Notes: generated by a model from the letters alone, not told the origin. Positions 28,972-40,292 are shown, numbered from the stretch's first letter. The stretch is DNA of 45,988 nucleotides from an uncultured Candidatus Pelagibacter sp. (GCA_905620465.1 CAJQTO010000005.1:1-45988); one strand, 5' to 3'. Numbers and translations: made by a program.

Positions 28972-30357
28972 TTATGAAGCCACTTTAATATTATTTTTCG
29001 AATATAAGCCATTTTTCTTAATCTCATCAGAAATTAAAAATGCTAGTTCTAATGCTTGGTTTGCATTAAGTCTTGGATCGCAGTGAGTATGATATCTGTG
29101 TGATAAGTCTTGGTCAGATATTTTTTGTGCACCACCAGTGCATTCTGTAACATTTTGTCCAGTCATCTCGATATGTAAACCACCGGCATAAGTTCCTTCA
29201 CTTTGATGACAAGCAAAAACATTTTTAACTTCCTTAACAACATTATTAAAAGGACGAGTTTTATAACCTGATGTAGCTTTAATCGTATTACCATGCATTG
29301 GGTCACATGACCAAATTACGTGTAGTCCTTCTTTTTTAATTACTCTAATTAATTTAGGTAAAAATTTCCCCACATTATCATAGCCAAACCTAGAAATTAA
29401 TGTAATTTTACCTTTTTCGTTTTTAGGGTTAATTCTATTGCACAAATTAATTAAATCTTCTGCTTTTAAGGTAGGGCCACATTTAATTCCAATCGGGTTT
29501 TTAATCCCCCTACAAAATTCTACATGTCCACCATCTAACTGTCTTGTTCTATCTCCTATCCAAACAAAATGAGCAGATGTGTCATGGTATTCACCTGTTG
29601 TAGAATCTACTCTTGTCATTGACTGTTCAAATGGTAATAGCAATGCCTCATGAGACGTCCAAAAATTAACTGTTTTTAGTCTTCTATTAAAATCAGAGTT
29701 AATTCCACATGCATCCATAAAAGCTAAAGCATCTGATATTTTATCTTCTAGTTCTTTAAATTTTTTTGCTTCTGGACTTTTTTTAATAAAGCCTAAGTTC
29801 CATGTATGAACCATTTTTAAATCTGCAAAACCACCGTTAGCAAAAGCTCTTATAAGATTAAGAGTTGATGCTGATTGAGAGTATGCTTTAAATAATCTTT
29901 TAGGATCAGGAATTCTTGATTTTTCATTAAATTCTATTCCATTAATATTATCACCTAAATAACTCGGTAATTCTATTCCATCAATATTTTCGGTAGGTGC
30001 GCTTCTTGGTTTTGAAAACTGTCCAGCAATTCTTCCTAGCTTAATCACTGGCAAGGATGCTGAATAAGTTAAAACTAATGACATTTGTAAAATTAATTTA
30101 AATGTATCTCTGATATTATCTGGATGAAATTCAGCAAAACTTTCCGCACAATCTCCACCTTGTAACAAGAAAGCTTTACCATCAACAACATCTGCTAATT
30201 GTTCTTTTAGATGTCTTGTTTCACCAGCAAAAACTAATGGGGGAAAATCCTTAATCTTACTAAGAACTATATCTAGTTCTTTCTTATCCGGATACTCCGG
30301 AATGTGTTTTACAGGGTAATTTCTCCAACTATTAATTTTCCAATTTTTCATATTCAA
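28972..30357 (-). CDS. aroG: Class II (plant-type) 3-deoxy-7-phosphoheptulonate synthase
   Basis: FAGETRHLKEQLADV...FLLQGGDCAESFAEF...RIAGQFSKPRS...DPMHGNT...GGLHIEMTGQNVTECTGG. Confidence 0.95.
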   Translation of the reverse strand: MNMKNWKINSWRNYPVKHIPEYPDKKELDIVLSKIKDFPPLVFAGETRHLKEQLADVVDGKAFLLQGGDCAESFAEFHPDNIRDTFKLILQMSLVLTYSASLPVIKLGRIAGQFSKPRSAPTENIDGIELPSYLGDNINGIEFNEKSRIPDPKRLFKAYSQSASTLNLIRAFANGGFADLKMVHTWNLGFIKKSPEAKKFKELEDKISDALAFMDACGINSDFNRRLKTVNFWTSHEALLLPFEQSMTRVDSTTGEYHDTSAHFVWIGDRTRQLDGGHVEFCRGIKNPIGIKCGPTLKAEDLINLCNRINPKNEKGKITLISRFGYDNVGKFLPKLIRVIKKEGLHVIWSCDPMHGNTIKATSGYKTRPFNNVVKEVKNVFACHQSEGTYAGGLHIEMTGQNVTECTGGAQKISDQDLSHRYHTHCDPRLNANQALELAFLISDEIKKNGLYSKNNIKVAS

Positions 30358-30386
30358 CTCAGAAGTGTTCTAGCAGAGTTTGGGAA

Positions 30387-32207
30387 TTATTCAACAGTAA
30401 CAGATTTAGCTAAATTTCTTGGCTTATCTATGTCATGCCCTTTTTTTAGTGCTGTGTAGTAAGCTAACTTTTGTATGGGAATTGTTAATAAAAATGGAAT
30501 CAGATCATCGTTAATGTTTTCCACTTCGATGGTTTCCCAAATATTTTCTGAAACAACTTCATCTTTACTTTTATTGGTGATTAATAAAACTTTTGCACCT
30601 CTGGCTATTACTTCTTGCATATTAGAAATTATTTTTGAATAATATTTGTCTCTTGGAGCCAAAACAACAACTGGCATTCCATTTTCTATTAAAGCTAAAG
30701 GGCCATGTTTCATTTCTCCTGCTGGATATCCTTCGGCATGAGTGTAAGAAAGTTCTTTAAGTTTTAAAGCACCTTCTAAAGCGATTGGATATGAGGTGCC
30801 TCTTCCAAGAAACATTGAACCTTTTGCTTTAGCAAATGTGTTTGCGGCAGACCGAACTTTATTCTCATTTAATAATGTTTCTTTAATAAGTTTGGGTAAT
30901 TGTTTTAGATCTTTAATTTTGAGAATATAATTATCTTTTGTTATATTTTTTTTTAAAAAAGCTAATTTTAATGCCATTATATAGAGTACAAATAATTGTC
31001 CAAGAAAAGCTTTTGTTGATGCGACTCCTATTTCTGGTCCACAGTGAATTGGCAAAATAAAATTTGAATCTCTTGCAATAGAACTTTCTATTACATTTAC
31101 TATGCATGCAGTTTTCATCTTATTTTTATTACACAAATCTAAAGCAGCATAAGTATCAGCTGTTTCTCCAGATTGTGAAACAAAAATATATAAAGTGTCT
31201 TTTTTAAATCTATTTATTCGATATCTAAACTCTGATGCAACATCAACGCTTACATCCAAAGTTGTTAGTTCTTCAAACCAATATTTTGCTGTTAAACAAG
31301 AGTTATAAGCACTACCGCAACCTATTAGTGTAACAGAATTAATTTCATATAATTTCCATGGAAAATTATGAATATTGATATCATTATTAATATTATCAAT
31401 ATATTCTTTAACACAATTTTTTAGAGTTATGGGCTGTTCTTCGATTTCTTTAGCCATGAAATGTTTAAATTCACCTTTGTCATAATTTTCTTCAGTCGAG
31501 GATAATTCTAAAACTTTTTTATTCACTTTGTTTCCAATTTCATCAAAAAAATCTACTTGGTTTTTTTTAATAATACAAAATTCTCCATCACTTAAATATG
31601 ATATCTTGTTTGTCATTGACTTTAATGCGTATGAATCTGATCCTAAATAATTTTCATTTAGACCGTAACCAACTGCAAGTGGCGATCCCCTTCTAGCACC
31701 CACAATTAGATCTGGTTGATCTTTAATAATAATTCCAAGTGCAAAACTACCGTGAAGTTGTTTAAGCATTTTTAAAATTGAATTTTTTAAATCATTTTCT
31801 TTTAGATATTCAGTAATTAAATGAACAATTACCTCTGTATCAGTTTGAGATTTGAACTTATGTCCTTTGTTAATTAAATATTTTTTAAGGGTAGTTGAGT
31901 TTTCTATTATTCCGTTATGAACTACAGATACAGTTTCTGATGAATGAGGATGTGCATTAATAGTATTTGGCATTCCGTGGGTTGCCCATCTAACATGACC
32001 AATACCAACTGATCCTAACATGTTTTTAATTAAGGGATTTTTTTCTAAATTATCCACCCTTCCCTCTGATTTAATTTCATTAATAGCTCCATTAGATAAA
32101 GTTGCAATCCCTGCAGAATCGTAGCCTCTGTATTCTAATTTTCTTAATGAACTAATAATAGCCGAGGAAACAGGTTTGTTACTAGTTATACCTATAATTC
32201 CACACAT
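30387..32207 (-). CDS. glmS: Glutamine--fructose-6-phosphate aminotransferase
   Basis: MCGIIGITSNKPV...LRKLEYRGYDSAGIA...SQSGETADT...PRNLAKSVTVE. Confidence 0.98.
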   Translation of the reverse strand: MCGIIGITSNKPVSSAIISSLRKLEYRGYDSAGIATLSNGAINEIKSEGRVDNLEKNPLIKNMLGSVGIGHVRWATHGMPNTINAHPHSSETVSVVHNGIIENSTTLKKYLINKGHKFKSQTDTEVIVHLITEYLKENDLKNSILKMLKQLHGSFALGIIIKDQPDLIVGARRGSPLAVGYGLNENYLGSDSYALKSMTNKISYLSDGEFCIIKKNQVDFFDEIGNKVNKKVLELSSTEENYDKGEFKHFMAKEIEEQPITLKNCVKEYIDNINNDINIHNFPWKLYEINSVTLIGCGSAYNSCLTAKYWFEELTTLDVSVDVASEFRYRINRFKKDTLYIFVSQSGETADTYAALDLCNKNKMKTACIVNVIESSIARDSNFILPIHCGPEIGVASTKAFLGQLFVLYIMALKLAFLKKNITKDNYILKIKDLKQLPKLIKETLLNENKVRSAANTFAKAKGSMFLGRGTSYPIALEGALKLKELSYTHAEGYPAGEMKHGPLALIENGMPVVVLAPRDKYYSKIISNMQEVIARGAKVLLITNKSKDEVVSENIWETIEVENINDDLIPFLLTIPIQKLAYYTALKKGHDIDKPRNLAKSVTVE

Positions 32208-32210
32208 AAA

Positions 32211-32834
32211 TTATTTTTTCTTTCTTTTATAATTCTTAACTTCGGTTTCTAATGCCCTTGTAAAGACTAAAGATTTTTTCTTAACATTTTTAGTTATTAC
32301 TGATCCAGCTCCAACAATACTACTTTCATTTATTGTAACGGGTGCAACTAAAGATGAATTTGATCCTATAAAAACATTATTTTTAATTTTAGTTTTACTT
32401 TTTATAATTCCGTCATAATTACAAGTTATTGTTCCAGCACCTATATTAACAGATTTTCCAAGATCACTATCTCCAATATATGATAAGTGACTTACTTTTG
32501 ATTTTTTTCCTATGGTACTTTTTTTAATTTCAACGAAATTACCAACTCTTGAACCTTCTTTTAAAACTGTACCTGGTCTAATCCTGGTATAAGGTCCAAT
32601 AATAACTTTGTTCTCAATTTTACAGTTTTCCAAGTGAGAAAATGAATTAATTTTTACATTATTGCCAATTTTTACTTTTGGCCCTATAACAACATAAGGT
32701 TCAATAACTACATTTTTTCCAATTTTAGTATCTTCTGAAAAAAATATTGTTTCTGGCCCCACCATCTTAACTCTAGATTTTATAAATTTATTTCTAAGTT
32801 TATTTTGGATTATTTGTGATTTTATTTGTTTCAT
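32211..32834 (-). CDS. GlmU-like acetyltransferase domain protein (left-handed beta-helix only)
   Basis: Hexapeptide repeats; [58 protein letters not shown] matches GlmU C-terminal domain; no N-terminal nucleotidyltransferase domain. Confidence 0.9.
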   Translation of the reverse strand: MKQIKSQIIQNKLRNKFIKSRVKMVGPETIFFSEDTKIGKNVVIEPYVVIGPKVKIGNNVKINSFSHLENCKIENKVIIGPYTRIRPGTVLKEGSRVGNFVEIKKSTIGKKSKVSHLSYIGDSDLGKSVNIGAGTITCNYDGIIKSKTKIKNNVFIGSNSSLVAPVTINESSIVGAGSVITKNVKKKSLVFTRALETEVKNYKRKKK

Positions 32835-32904
32835 TTAGAAAAATCTTTATACTAGCTTATAGGCTACCTTAATTCACAAATTATTTCTTAAAAATACTTT
32901 AAAA

Positions 32905-33597
32905 ATGAGTCAAAAATATACAATTTTATTTGATCTAGATGGGACTTTAGTTGATACCGCTCCAGATCTGATGAATGCTCATAACCATGTGATGAAAAAG
33001 TACGGCTATCCTACCAAATCAACAAAAGATATTCGAGGTTTAGTTGGGCAAGGTGCTGCTGCATTAATTGGTAGAGCAATCTGGGGGCAAGCTAAGAAAG
33101 AATTTCACAGTGTGGGTGATAAAAAAATAAAAGATCAAATGTCTAAAGATTTTCTTAACTTTTATGGAAATAATATTATTAATGAAAGTACTCTAATTAA
33201 TGGTGTGAAAGAATTTTTAAAATGGTGTAAAGAACAAAATATTTCAATGGCTGTATGTACTAATAAAACAGAACACTTAGCAATTGATCTTTTAAAAAAA
33301 ATTGGAATTTACGATTATTTTGAATATGTGGCAGGACATAATACTTTTGATTATTGCAAACCAGACCCTAGACATCTAACTAATATCATAGAAATTCTTA
33401 ATGGCGATTTGAAAAAAACATTAATGATTGGTGACAGTGAAACTGATGCAAATGCTGCTAAAGCAGCATCTATACCTGTAATTTTATTAGAAAATGGTTA
33501 TACAGAAAAAAATACTAATGAAATTTACCATGATCATTTAATAAAAGACTTCATTGGTGTTGAAAAAATCATTTCCACATATTTAAAGATTGATTAA
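32905..33597 (+). CDS. gph: HAD-family phosphoglycolate phosphatase
   Basis: ILFDLDGTLVDTAPDLMNAHN...AVCTNKTEHLAIDLL...KPDPRHL...MIGDSETDANAAKAA. Confidence 0.92.
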   Translation: MSQKYTILFDLDGTLVDTAPDLMNAHNHVMKKYGYPTKSTKDIRGLVGQGAAALIGRAIWGQAKKEFHSVGDKKIKDQMSKDFLNFYGNNIINESTLINGVKEFLKWCKEQNISMAVCTNKTEHLAIDLLKKIGIYDYFEYVAGHNTFDYCKPDPRHLTNIIEILNGDLKKTLMIGDSETDANAAKAASIPVILLENGYTEKNTNEIYHDHLIKDFIGVEKIISTYLKID

Positions 33598-33644
33598 ATT
33601 TTTTTTCTTATTATTACTTAAGTCAAAAAAATTAAGGAGATATT

Positions 33645-35147
33645 TTGATTTCATATAAAATAAAAGTTTATCCATCAAAAATTCACTTACCTAAAAAGAA
33701 ACAATTGGCATGGAAAATAGCTGAGATATCATCTGATAATGCAAAATTAGATAAAAATTCGGTTGAGATGGTTATCAATAGAATAATTGACAATGCTTCA
33801 GTAGCTATTGCATCATTAAATAGAAAGGCCGTTATCACTTCAAGAGAAATGGCTTTAAGGCATTCAAGAAAAAATGGTTCAACTTTATTTGGAATAGATT
33901 CTAAAAAAAAATTTGATTGTGAATGGGCTGCTTGGTCAAATGGAACTGCTGTAAGAGAACTTGATTTTCATGATACTTTTTTAGCTGCTGATTACAGTCA
34001 TCCTGGAGATAACATTCCACCTCTTTTAAGCGTTGCACAACAAAGTAGAAAAAGTGGATTAGATCTTTTAAAAGGAATTATCACTGCTTATGAGGTTCAA
34101 GTTAATTTAGTTAAAGGTATCTGTCTTCATAAACATAGAATTGACCATATAGCTCATTTGGGGCCAAGTGTTGCGGCAGGTTTGGGAACAATGCTAAAAT
34201 TAAATACAGAAACAATATATCAAGCTGTTCAACAAGCTTTGCACACAACTATATCAACAAGACAATCTCGAAAAGGTGCTATCTCTAGCTGGAAAGCTTT
34301 TGCACCAGCACATGCGGGTAAACTTGCAATTGAAGCTGTTGATAGAGCTATGCGTGGTGAAGGAGCACCTAGTCCTATTTACGAAGGTGAAGACAGTGTT
34401 ATAGCAAGAATATTAGATGGCAAAAAAGCTTTATATAATGTGCCTCTACCAAAAAAAAATGAAATTAAAAAAGCTATTTTAGAAACTTATACTAAAGAAT
34501 ATTCTGCTGAGTACCAGGCACAAGCCCTAATAGATATTGCAAAAAAATTAAATAAAAAAATAACTAATCTCAATCAAATCAAAAAAATTGATTTATATAC
34601 AAGTCATCATACACATTATGTAATTGGAACAGGTGCAAATGACCCACAAAAAATGGATCCTAACGCCAGTAGAGAAACTTTAGACCACTCTATTATGTAT
34701 ATTTTTGCCGTAGCTTTAGAGGATGCAGATTGGCATCATGTTAAATCTTACACTAAAAAAAGAGCTAATAAAAAAAGTACTATTAAGATTTGGAAATCAA
34801 TTACAACTCATGAGGATAAGAAATGGACTAAGAAATATCATGATCCCAATCCAAAAAAAAAATCTTTTGGTGGTAGAGTTATAGTTACTATGAATAATGG
34901 TAAAAAAATAATTGAACAGCTTGATAGGGCTGATGCACATCCTTATGGAGCTCGTCCATTTAAAAGGCAAAACTATATTCAAAAATTTTTAACACTTACA
35001 AATGGTATTCTAGATAGAAAAGAAAGCTTAAGATTTTTAAAAACTGTTCAAAACCTAAAAAACTTAAAACCTGGAGAATTAAATAAATTGAATATTCAAG
35101 TAAAAAGAAGTCAAATAAAGAAAAATATAAAAAAAGGAATTTTTTAG
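33645..35147 (+). CDS. prpD: MmgE/PrpD family protein, 2-methylcitrate dehydratase
   Basis: PrpD-like 500 aa ([53 protein letters not shown]); TTG start with AAGGAG upstream; followed by prpB and prpC. Confidence 0.92.
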   Translation: MISYKIKVYPSKIHLPKKKQLAWKIAEISSDNAKLDKNSVEMVINRIIDNASVAIASLNRKAVITSREMALRHSRKNGSTLFGIDSKKKFDCEWAAWSNGTAVRELDFHDTFLAADYSHPGDNIPPLLSVAQQSRKSGLDLLKGIITAYEVQVNLVKGICLHKHRIDHIAHLGPSVAAGLGTMLKLNTETIYQAVQQALHTTISTRQSRKGAISSWKAFAPAHAGKLAIEAVDRAMRGEGAPSPIYEGEDSVIARILDGKKALYNVPLPKKNEIKKAILETYTKEYSAEYQAQALIDIAKKLNKKITNLNQIKKIDLYTSHHTHYVIGTGANDPQKMDPNASRETLDHSIMYIFAVALEDADWHHVKSYTKKRANKKSTIKIWKSITTHEDKKWTKKYHDPNPKKKSFGGRVIVTMNNGKKIIEQLDRADAHPYGARPFKRQNYIQKFLTLTNGILDRKESLRFLKTVQNLKNLKPGELNKLNIQVKRSQIKKNIKKGIF

Positions 35148-36043
35148 TGCACTTTATAGATAAAGAGCCCAGTCAAAAAAGAGCAGATTTTGTAAATAAG
35201 TTAAAAACAAATAAAATCCTTAGAGTTCCTGGTGCATACAACCCTTTAACTGCAAAATTAATTGAAGAAATTGGTTATGACGCGGTTTATGTATCTGGCG
35301 GTGTTATGGCAAATGACTTGGGATTTCCTGATATTGGATTAACAACTTTACAAGATGTAAGTACAAGATCTTATTTGATTTCCAGAGTTACAAGTCTACC
35401 AACAATTGTAGATATAGACACGGGCTTTAAGTCTTGTAGTGAAACGATCAAAACATTTGAAGAGTTTGGAATAACTGCAGTTCATTTAGAAGATCAAGTA
35501 GAACGTAAAAGATGTGGTCATCTTGATAACAAAGAATTAATTTCGACTGAAGAAATGATCAAAAAAATTAAAGAATGTGTTGCAGCTAAACACGATGAAA
35601 ATTTTAAAATTATAGCAAGATCTGATGCTAAAGGTGTTGAGGGTATAGATAAAATGATTGATAGATGTAAGGCTTATATAGATGCCGGGGCAGAGATTAT
35701 TTTTCCTGAAGCTCTACATGATGAAAAAGATTTTGAAAAAGTTAGAAAAGAACTGCAATGCTATTTACTTGCTAATATGACTGAATTTGGAAAATCTAAA
35801 CTATTTAATTACAAAGAATTAGAAAATTTTGGCTATAATATTGTAATATATCCAGTAACCACTCAAAGATTGGCAATGAAAAGTGTGGAAGATGGGCTAA
35901 GAGACATTTATGCAAATGGACATCAAAACAATATTATTGATAAAATGCAGACTAGAAAAAGATTATATGAGTTAGTTGAATATGAAAAGTATAACTCTCT
36001 AGATGAAAAAATTTATAATTTTAGTACAGAAGGACACGAGTAA
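35147..36043 (+). CDS. prpB: 2-methylisocitrate lyase
   Basis: ILRVPGAYNPLTAKLIEEIGYDAVYVSGGVMAND...VHLEDQVERKRCGHLDNKEL; GTG start overlapping prpD stop. Confidence 0.94.
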   Translation: MHFIDKEPSQKRADFVNKLKTNKILRVPGAYNPLTAKLIEEIGYDAVYVSGGVMANDLGFPDIGLTTLQDVSTRSYLISRVTSLPTIVDIDTGFKSCSETIKTFEEFGITAVHLEDQVERKRCGHLDNKELISTEEMIKKIKECVAAKHDENFKIIARSDAKGVEGIDKMIDRCKAYIDAGAEIIFPEALHDEKDFEKVRKELQCYLLANMTEFGKSKLFNYKELENFGYNIVIYPVTTQRLAMKSVEDGLRDIYANGHQNNIIDKMQTRKRLYELVEYEKYNSLDEKIYNFSTEGHE

Positions 36044-37167
36044 TGAGTGATGATATTAAAAAAGGTTTATTAGGAATTATAGTTGATGAAACTGAAGTTT
36101 CAAAGGTAATGCCAGAAATTAATTCACTAACCTATAGAGGTTATGCTGCTCAAGATTTGTGTGAGGCTTGTAAATTTGAAGAAGTCGCATATTTAATATT
36201 AAATAAAGATCTTCCAAACTCTATTGAACTTAAAAAATTTGAAAAAGAAGAACAAAACAATAGAGAATTATCAAAAAATTTATACGAAATAATAAAACAT
36301 ATGCCAAAAAAATCACATCCAATGGATGTTGCTAGAACAGCTGTGAGTGTAATGGGTCTTGAAGACAAAGAAACATCAGACAATTCACCAGAAGCTAACA
36401 TGAGAAAAGCGTTGAGAATTTTTGCAAAAACTCCCACTGCTTTAGCAGCTTTTTATAGGGTCAGAAATGGTAAAAAAATAATTAAACCTAAAAAATCATT
36501 CTCATTTGCAGAAAATTTTTTTTATATGTGTTTTGGAAAGGTTCCACAAAAAGAAATTGTAAAAGCTTTTGATGTTTCTTTAATTTTATACGCTGAACAC
36601 AGTTTTAATGTTTCAACATTTACGGCTAGAACCATTACCAGTAGTTTATCAGATATTCATGGTGCTATTACAGGTGCTATAGCAAGTTTAAAGGGACCCT
36701 TACATGGTGGTGCTAATGAAGAAGTTATGCACATGATGAAAAAAATTAAAAAACCTGAAAATGCAATGAAATGGATTAATGATGCTTTAGATAATAAAGA
36801 TGTTGTTATGGGGTTTGGGCATAGAGTTTATAAAAGTGGTGATTCAAGAGTTCCAACTATGAGAGAATATTTTAGGAGAGTTGCTAAAGTTAAAAAAGAT
36901 AAAACTTTTGAAAAAATATATGACATTGTTGAAAAAGTTATGATTAAAAGAAAAAATATTCACCCGAATGTAGATTACCCTACTGGACCCACCTATCATT
37001 TAATGGGTTTTGATACTGATTTTTTTACACCAATATTTGTGATATCTAGAATTACTGGATGGTCAGCTCACATTATGGAGCAACATGCCGCCAATAAACT
37101 AATTAGGCCACTTGCTAGCTATAAAGGTAGTAAACACAGAAAAGTAATTCAATTAAATCAAAGATAA
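36043..37167 (+). CDS. prpC: 2-methylcitrate synthase / citrate synthase family
   Basis: SLTYRGYAAQDL; LYAEHSFNVSTFTARTITSSLSDIHGAITGAIASLKGPLHGGANE; GFGHRVYK. Confidence 0.93.
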   Translation: MSDDIKKGLLGIIVDETEVSKVMPEINSLTYRGYAAQDLCEACKFEEVAYLILNKDLPNSIELKKFEKEEQNNRELSKNLYEIIKHMPKKSHPMDVARTAVSVMGLEDKETSDNSPEANMRKALRIFAKTPTALAAFYRVRNGKKIIKPKKSFSFAENFFYMCFGKVPQKEIVKAFDVSLILYAEHSFNVSTFTARTITSSLSDIHGAITGAIASLKGPLHGGANEEVMHMMKKIKKPENAMKWINDALDNKDVVMGFGHRVYKSGDSRVPTMREYFRRVAKVKKDKTFEKIYDIVEKVMIKRKNIHPNVDYPTGPTYHLMGFDTDFFTPIFVISRITGWSAHIMEQHAANKLIRPLASYKGSKHRKVIQLNQR

Positions 37168-37176
37168 TTTTTAAAA

Positions 37177-38217
37177 TTAACTAAAGGCTTCTGTCCAAGT
37201 TCCTTGTGTGGATGCTTTAGAATATTCTGTTGCACGACCTTCAAAAAAGTTCATGTGTTCAACCGCATTCAACATAGTATCTAGCCATGTAAGTGGATTT
37301 TTATCTACTTTATAAATTGGATCCAGTCCCAATTGTGAAAGTCTTCTATTGGCAATAAATCTTATGTAAAGTTTTACATCTTGAGCAGTAAGACCTTCCA
37401 TTGGGCCCATTTCAAAAGCTAAATTAATAAAAGCATCTTCGTGCTCTATAATTGTTCTACAAGCTTTATAAAGTTCTTTTTTTAATTCAGGATTCCAGAT
37501 TTCAGGGTTCTCATGAATGAACTCTTTAAACAGTCTAATCATAGAATTACAGTGAAGAGTTTCATCTCTTACAGACCATGTAACAATCTGACCCATACCT
37601 TTCATTTTATTATGCCTTGGAAAGTTAAGTAAGATTGCAAAACTTGCAAATAATTGTAAGCCTTCAGTGAATGCACTAAATACAGCAACTGTTAATGCTA
37701 TATCTTTTTTTGATTTCATGTCAAAATTTTGCATATAATCATATTTATCTTTCATTTCTTTGTATTTCATGAAAGCTGAGTATTCGGACTCTGGCATTCC
37801 GATAGTATCAAGTAGGTGTGAGTATGCAGCTATATGAACTGTTTCCATTGAAGCAAAAGCTGTCATCATCATTAATACTTCTGTTGGTTTGAATACAGTT
37901 GTATAATGTCTTAAATAACAATTTTGAACTTCAACATCGGCTTGTGTAAAAAATCTAAAAATTTGAGTTAATAAATTTTTCTCTGATTGTGTTAAGTTTT
38001 TTTGCCAGTCTCTAACATCATCACCAAGTGGAACTTCTTCTGGTAGCCAGTGAATTCTTTGTTGCGTTAACCAAGCATCATAACACCATGGATATCTAAA
38101 TGGTTTATAAACTGGATTTTCAACTAATAATCCCATTTTTTGTGGTTGGATAATTTCTTTTTTTTTGGATTTAACAATATCCGATTTAATTTTTTCTACT
38201 ACTGGCAAGATAAACAC
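37177..38217 (-). CDS. nrdB: Class Ia ribonucleotide reductase beta subunit
   Basis: RFFTQADVEVQNCYLRHY; MTAFASMETVHIAAYSHLLDT (metal ligands and radical Tyr retained); VRDETLHCNSMIRL. Confidence 0.95.
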   Translation of the reverse strand: MFILPVVEKIKSDIVKSKKKEIIQPQKMGLLVENPVYKPFRYPWCYDAWLTQQRIHWLPEEVPLGDDVRDWQKNLTQSEKNLLTQIFRFFTQADVEVQNCYLRHYTTVFKPTEVLMMMTAFASMETVHIAAYSHLLDTIGMPESEYSAFMKYKEMKDKYDYMQNFDMKSKKDIALTVAVFSAFTEGLQLFASFAILLNFPRHNKMKGMGQIVTWSVRDETLHCNSMIRLFKEFIHENPEIWNPELKKELYKACRTIIEHEDAFINLAFEMGPMEGLTAQDVKLYIRFIANRRLSQLGLDPIYKVDKNPLTWLDTMLNAVEHMNFFEGRATEYSKASTQGTWTEAFS

Positions 38218-40172
38218 TCCTCATATTCTGGTTGTTCGCTTGTTTGTTTTTTTGATTTATAAACGTTAGCTGTGACATCTGTTGAATTTGCATCATTAAT
38301 ATTCTCAGCTCGTTGGATTGATTTTGATCTACAATAGTAAAGACTCTTTAAACCTTTTTTCCATGCATCAAAATGAATTTGGTGGAGCTCTCTTTTGTGC
38401 ACATCAGCTGCTAAAAATAAGTTAACTGATTGAGCTTGAGAGATATAAGGAGTCCTATCTCCACTTAATTCTATAATCCATTTTTGATCTAGTTCAAATG
38501 CTGTTTTAAATACATCTTTTTCTAAATCAGTTAAAAAATCTAACTGAGAAACAGAACCTTCATTAGTTGTTATTCCAGACCATACTTCGTCAGTATTTTT
38601 TCCATGTTTTTCCAATAGTTCTACTAAATATCTATTTCTAACATTGTATGATCCTGATAAAGTTTTGTGTGTGTAACTATTGGCTGCAACTGGTTCTACT
38701 CCCGGTGAAGCTCCACCACAAATAATGGAAATAGAAGCTGTTGGTGCAATAGCAGTTTTATTTGAAAATCTTTCATTAAAACCATAGTCAGCAGCATCAG
38801 GGCAAGCACCTCTTTCATCTGCCAAATCTTTAGATGATTGGTCAACTTGTTCTTGAATATGTTTAAATATTTTTTTATTCCAGACTTTGCTCATCACGGA
38901 CTCCAATGGAATTTTGTTTTTTTGTAAATAGGAATGAAAGCCCATCACACCAAGGCCAACACTTCGTTCTTTTTCAGCAGAATATTTTGCATCAGCAAAT
39001 TGATCCGGTGCTCTATTAATAAAATCAGATAATACGTTATCTAAGAATCTCATAATATCAGGTACCATCATCTTGTCGTCCTTCCACTCATCATACTTTT
39101 CTAAATTTAAAGAAGATAAACAACAAACTGCCGTTCTATCTCTTCCATCCTTGTCTATACCTGTTGGTAAAGTTATTTCACTACAAAGATTAGAAGTTTT
39201 AACAGTTAAATTTGCAAGTTTATGATGTTGTGGAATTTGTCTATTAACAGTATCAATAAAAATTATATAAGGTTCACCAGTCTCGATTCTTGCGGTTAAT
39301 AACCTTATCCATAAATTTCTCGCAGAAATAGTTTGTTGTACTGTGCCGTCTGCTGGACTTTTTAATGCCCACTGCTCATCAGTTTCGACAGCTCTCATAA
39401 ATGCATCTGATATAAGAACTCCATGATGGAGGTTCAATGATTTTCTATTCGGGTCTCCACCTGTTGGTCTTCTCATTTCAATAAATTCTTCTATTTCAGG
39501 ATGATCAATTGGAAGATAACATGCGGCAGAACCTCTTCTTAATGAACCTTGGCTAATTGCCATTGTTAATGAATCCATCACTTTAATAAATGGAATTATG
39601 CCAGATGTTTTTCCAACTTTACCAATTTTTTCTCCAATAGATCTAAGGTTACCCCAGTAACTTCCAATACCACCACCCTTTGCAGCTAACCAAACATTTT
39701 CACTCCAAAGGTCAAGTATTCCCCCTAAGCTGTCAGAAGCTTCATTTAAAAAACATGAAATTGGTAACCCTCTTTTTGTTCCACCGTTTGACAAAACAGG
39801 AGTTGCTGGCATAAACCATAAATTGCTTATGTAATTATAAATTCTTTGAGCATGTAAATTGTCATCTGCATATGTGCTTGCAACACGAGCAAATAAATCT
39901 TGAAAGGATTCGTTGTGACCTAAATACCTATCTTTTAAAGTTGCTTTTCCAAAGTCAGTTAGGTTTGCGTCTCTAGATCTATCAATCTTTATTATAATAC
40001 CTTTCTCATTTTGAAATAATTCATTGTCATTACTTAAAGAGAATAGATCTGGTCTTTTCTCTTTAGTAACTTCATTACTATTTGGGCTATACTCAGAGAC
40101 AGCTTTCTTAAGGGCTTGTGATAGAATTTTGTTCATATTTATTATTTTGTTAAATTTATTTACATAAAACAA
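38199..40172 (-). CDS. nrdA: Ribonucleoside-diphosphate reductase alpha subunit
   Basis: WFMPATPVLSNGGTKRGLPISCFLNEASDSLGGI...APTASISIICGGASPGVEP; C-terminal ECLSCQ. ATG may be internal at MNKIL. Confidence 0.96.
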   Translation of the reverse strand: MFYVNKFNKIINMNKILSQALKKAVSEYSPNSNEVTKEKRPDLFSLSNDNELFQNEKGIIIKIDRSRDANLTDFGKATLKDRYLGHNESFQDLFARVASTYADDNLHAQRIYNYISNLWFMPATPVLSNGGTKRGLPISCFLNEASDSLGGILDLWSENVWLAAKGGGIGSYWGNLRSIGEKIGKVGKTSGIIPFIKVMDSLTMAISQGSLRRGSAACYLPIDHPEIEEFIEMRRPTGGDPNRKSLNLHHGVLISDAFMRAVETDEQWALKSPADGTVQQTISARNLWIRLLTARIETGEPYIIFIDTVNRQIPQHHKLANLTVKTSNLCSEITLPTGIDKDGRDRTAVCCLSSLNLEKYDEWKDDKMMVPDIMRFLDNVLSDFINRAPDQFADAKYSAEKERSVGLGVMGFHSYLQKNKIPLESVMSKVWNKKIFKHIQEQVDQSSKDLADERGACPDAADYGFNERFSNKTAIAPTASISIICGGASPGVEPVAANSYTHKTLSGSYNVRNRYLVELLEKHGKNTDEVWSGITTNEGSVSQLDFLTDLEKDVFKTAFELDQKWIIELSGDRTPYISQAQSVNLFLAADVHKRELHQIHFDAWKKGLKSLYYCRSKSIQRAENINDANSTDVTANVYKSKKQTSEQPEYEECLSCQ

Positions 40173-40292
40173 CTACATGTTGTATGTAATTAGTACTGAT
40201 ACACTATATAAATTATAAATCAAGAGAACATATATAGAACATCTAAAATAAAAATCAATAAAAAAATTAAAATAAAGTAAGAAACATAAGTA

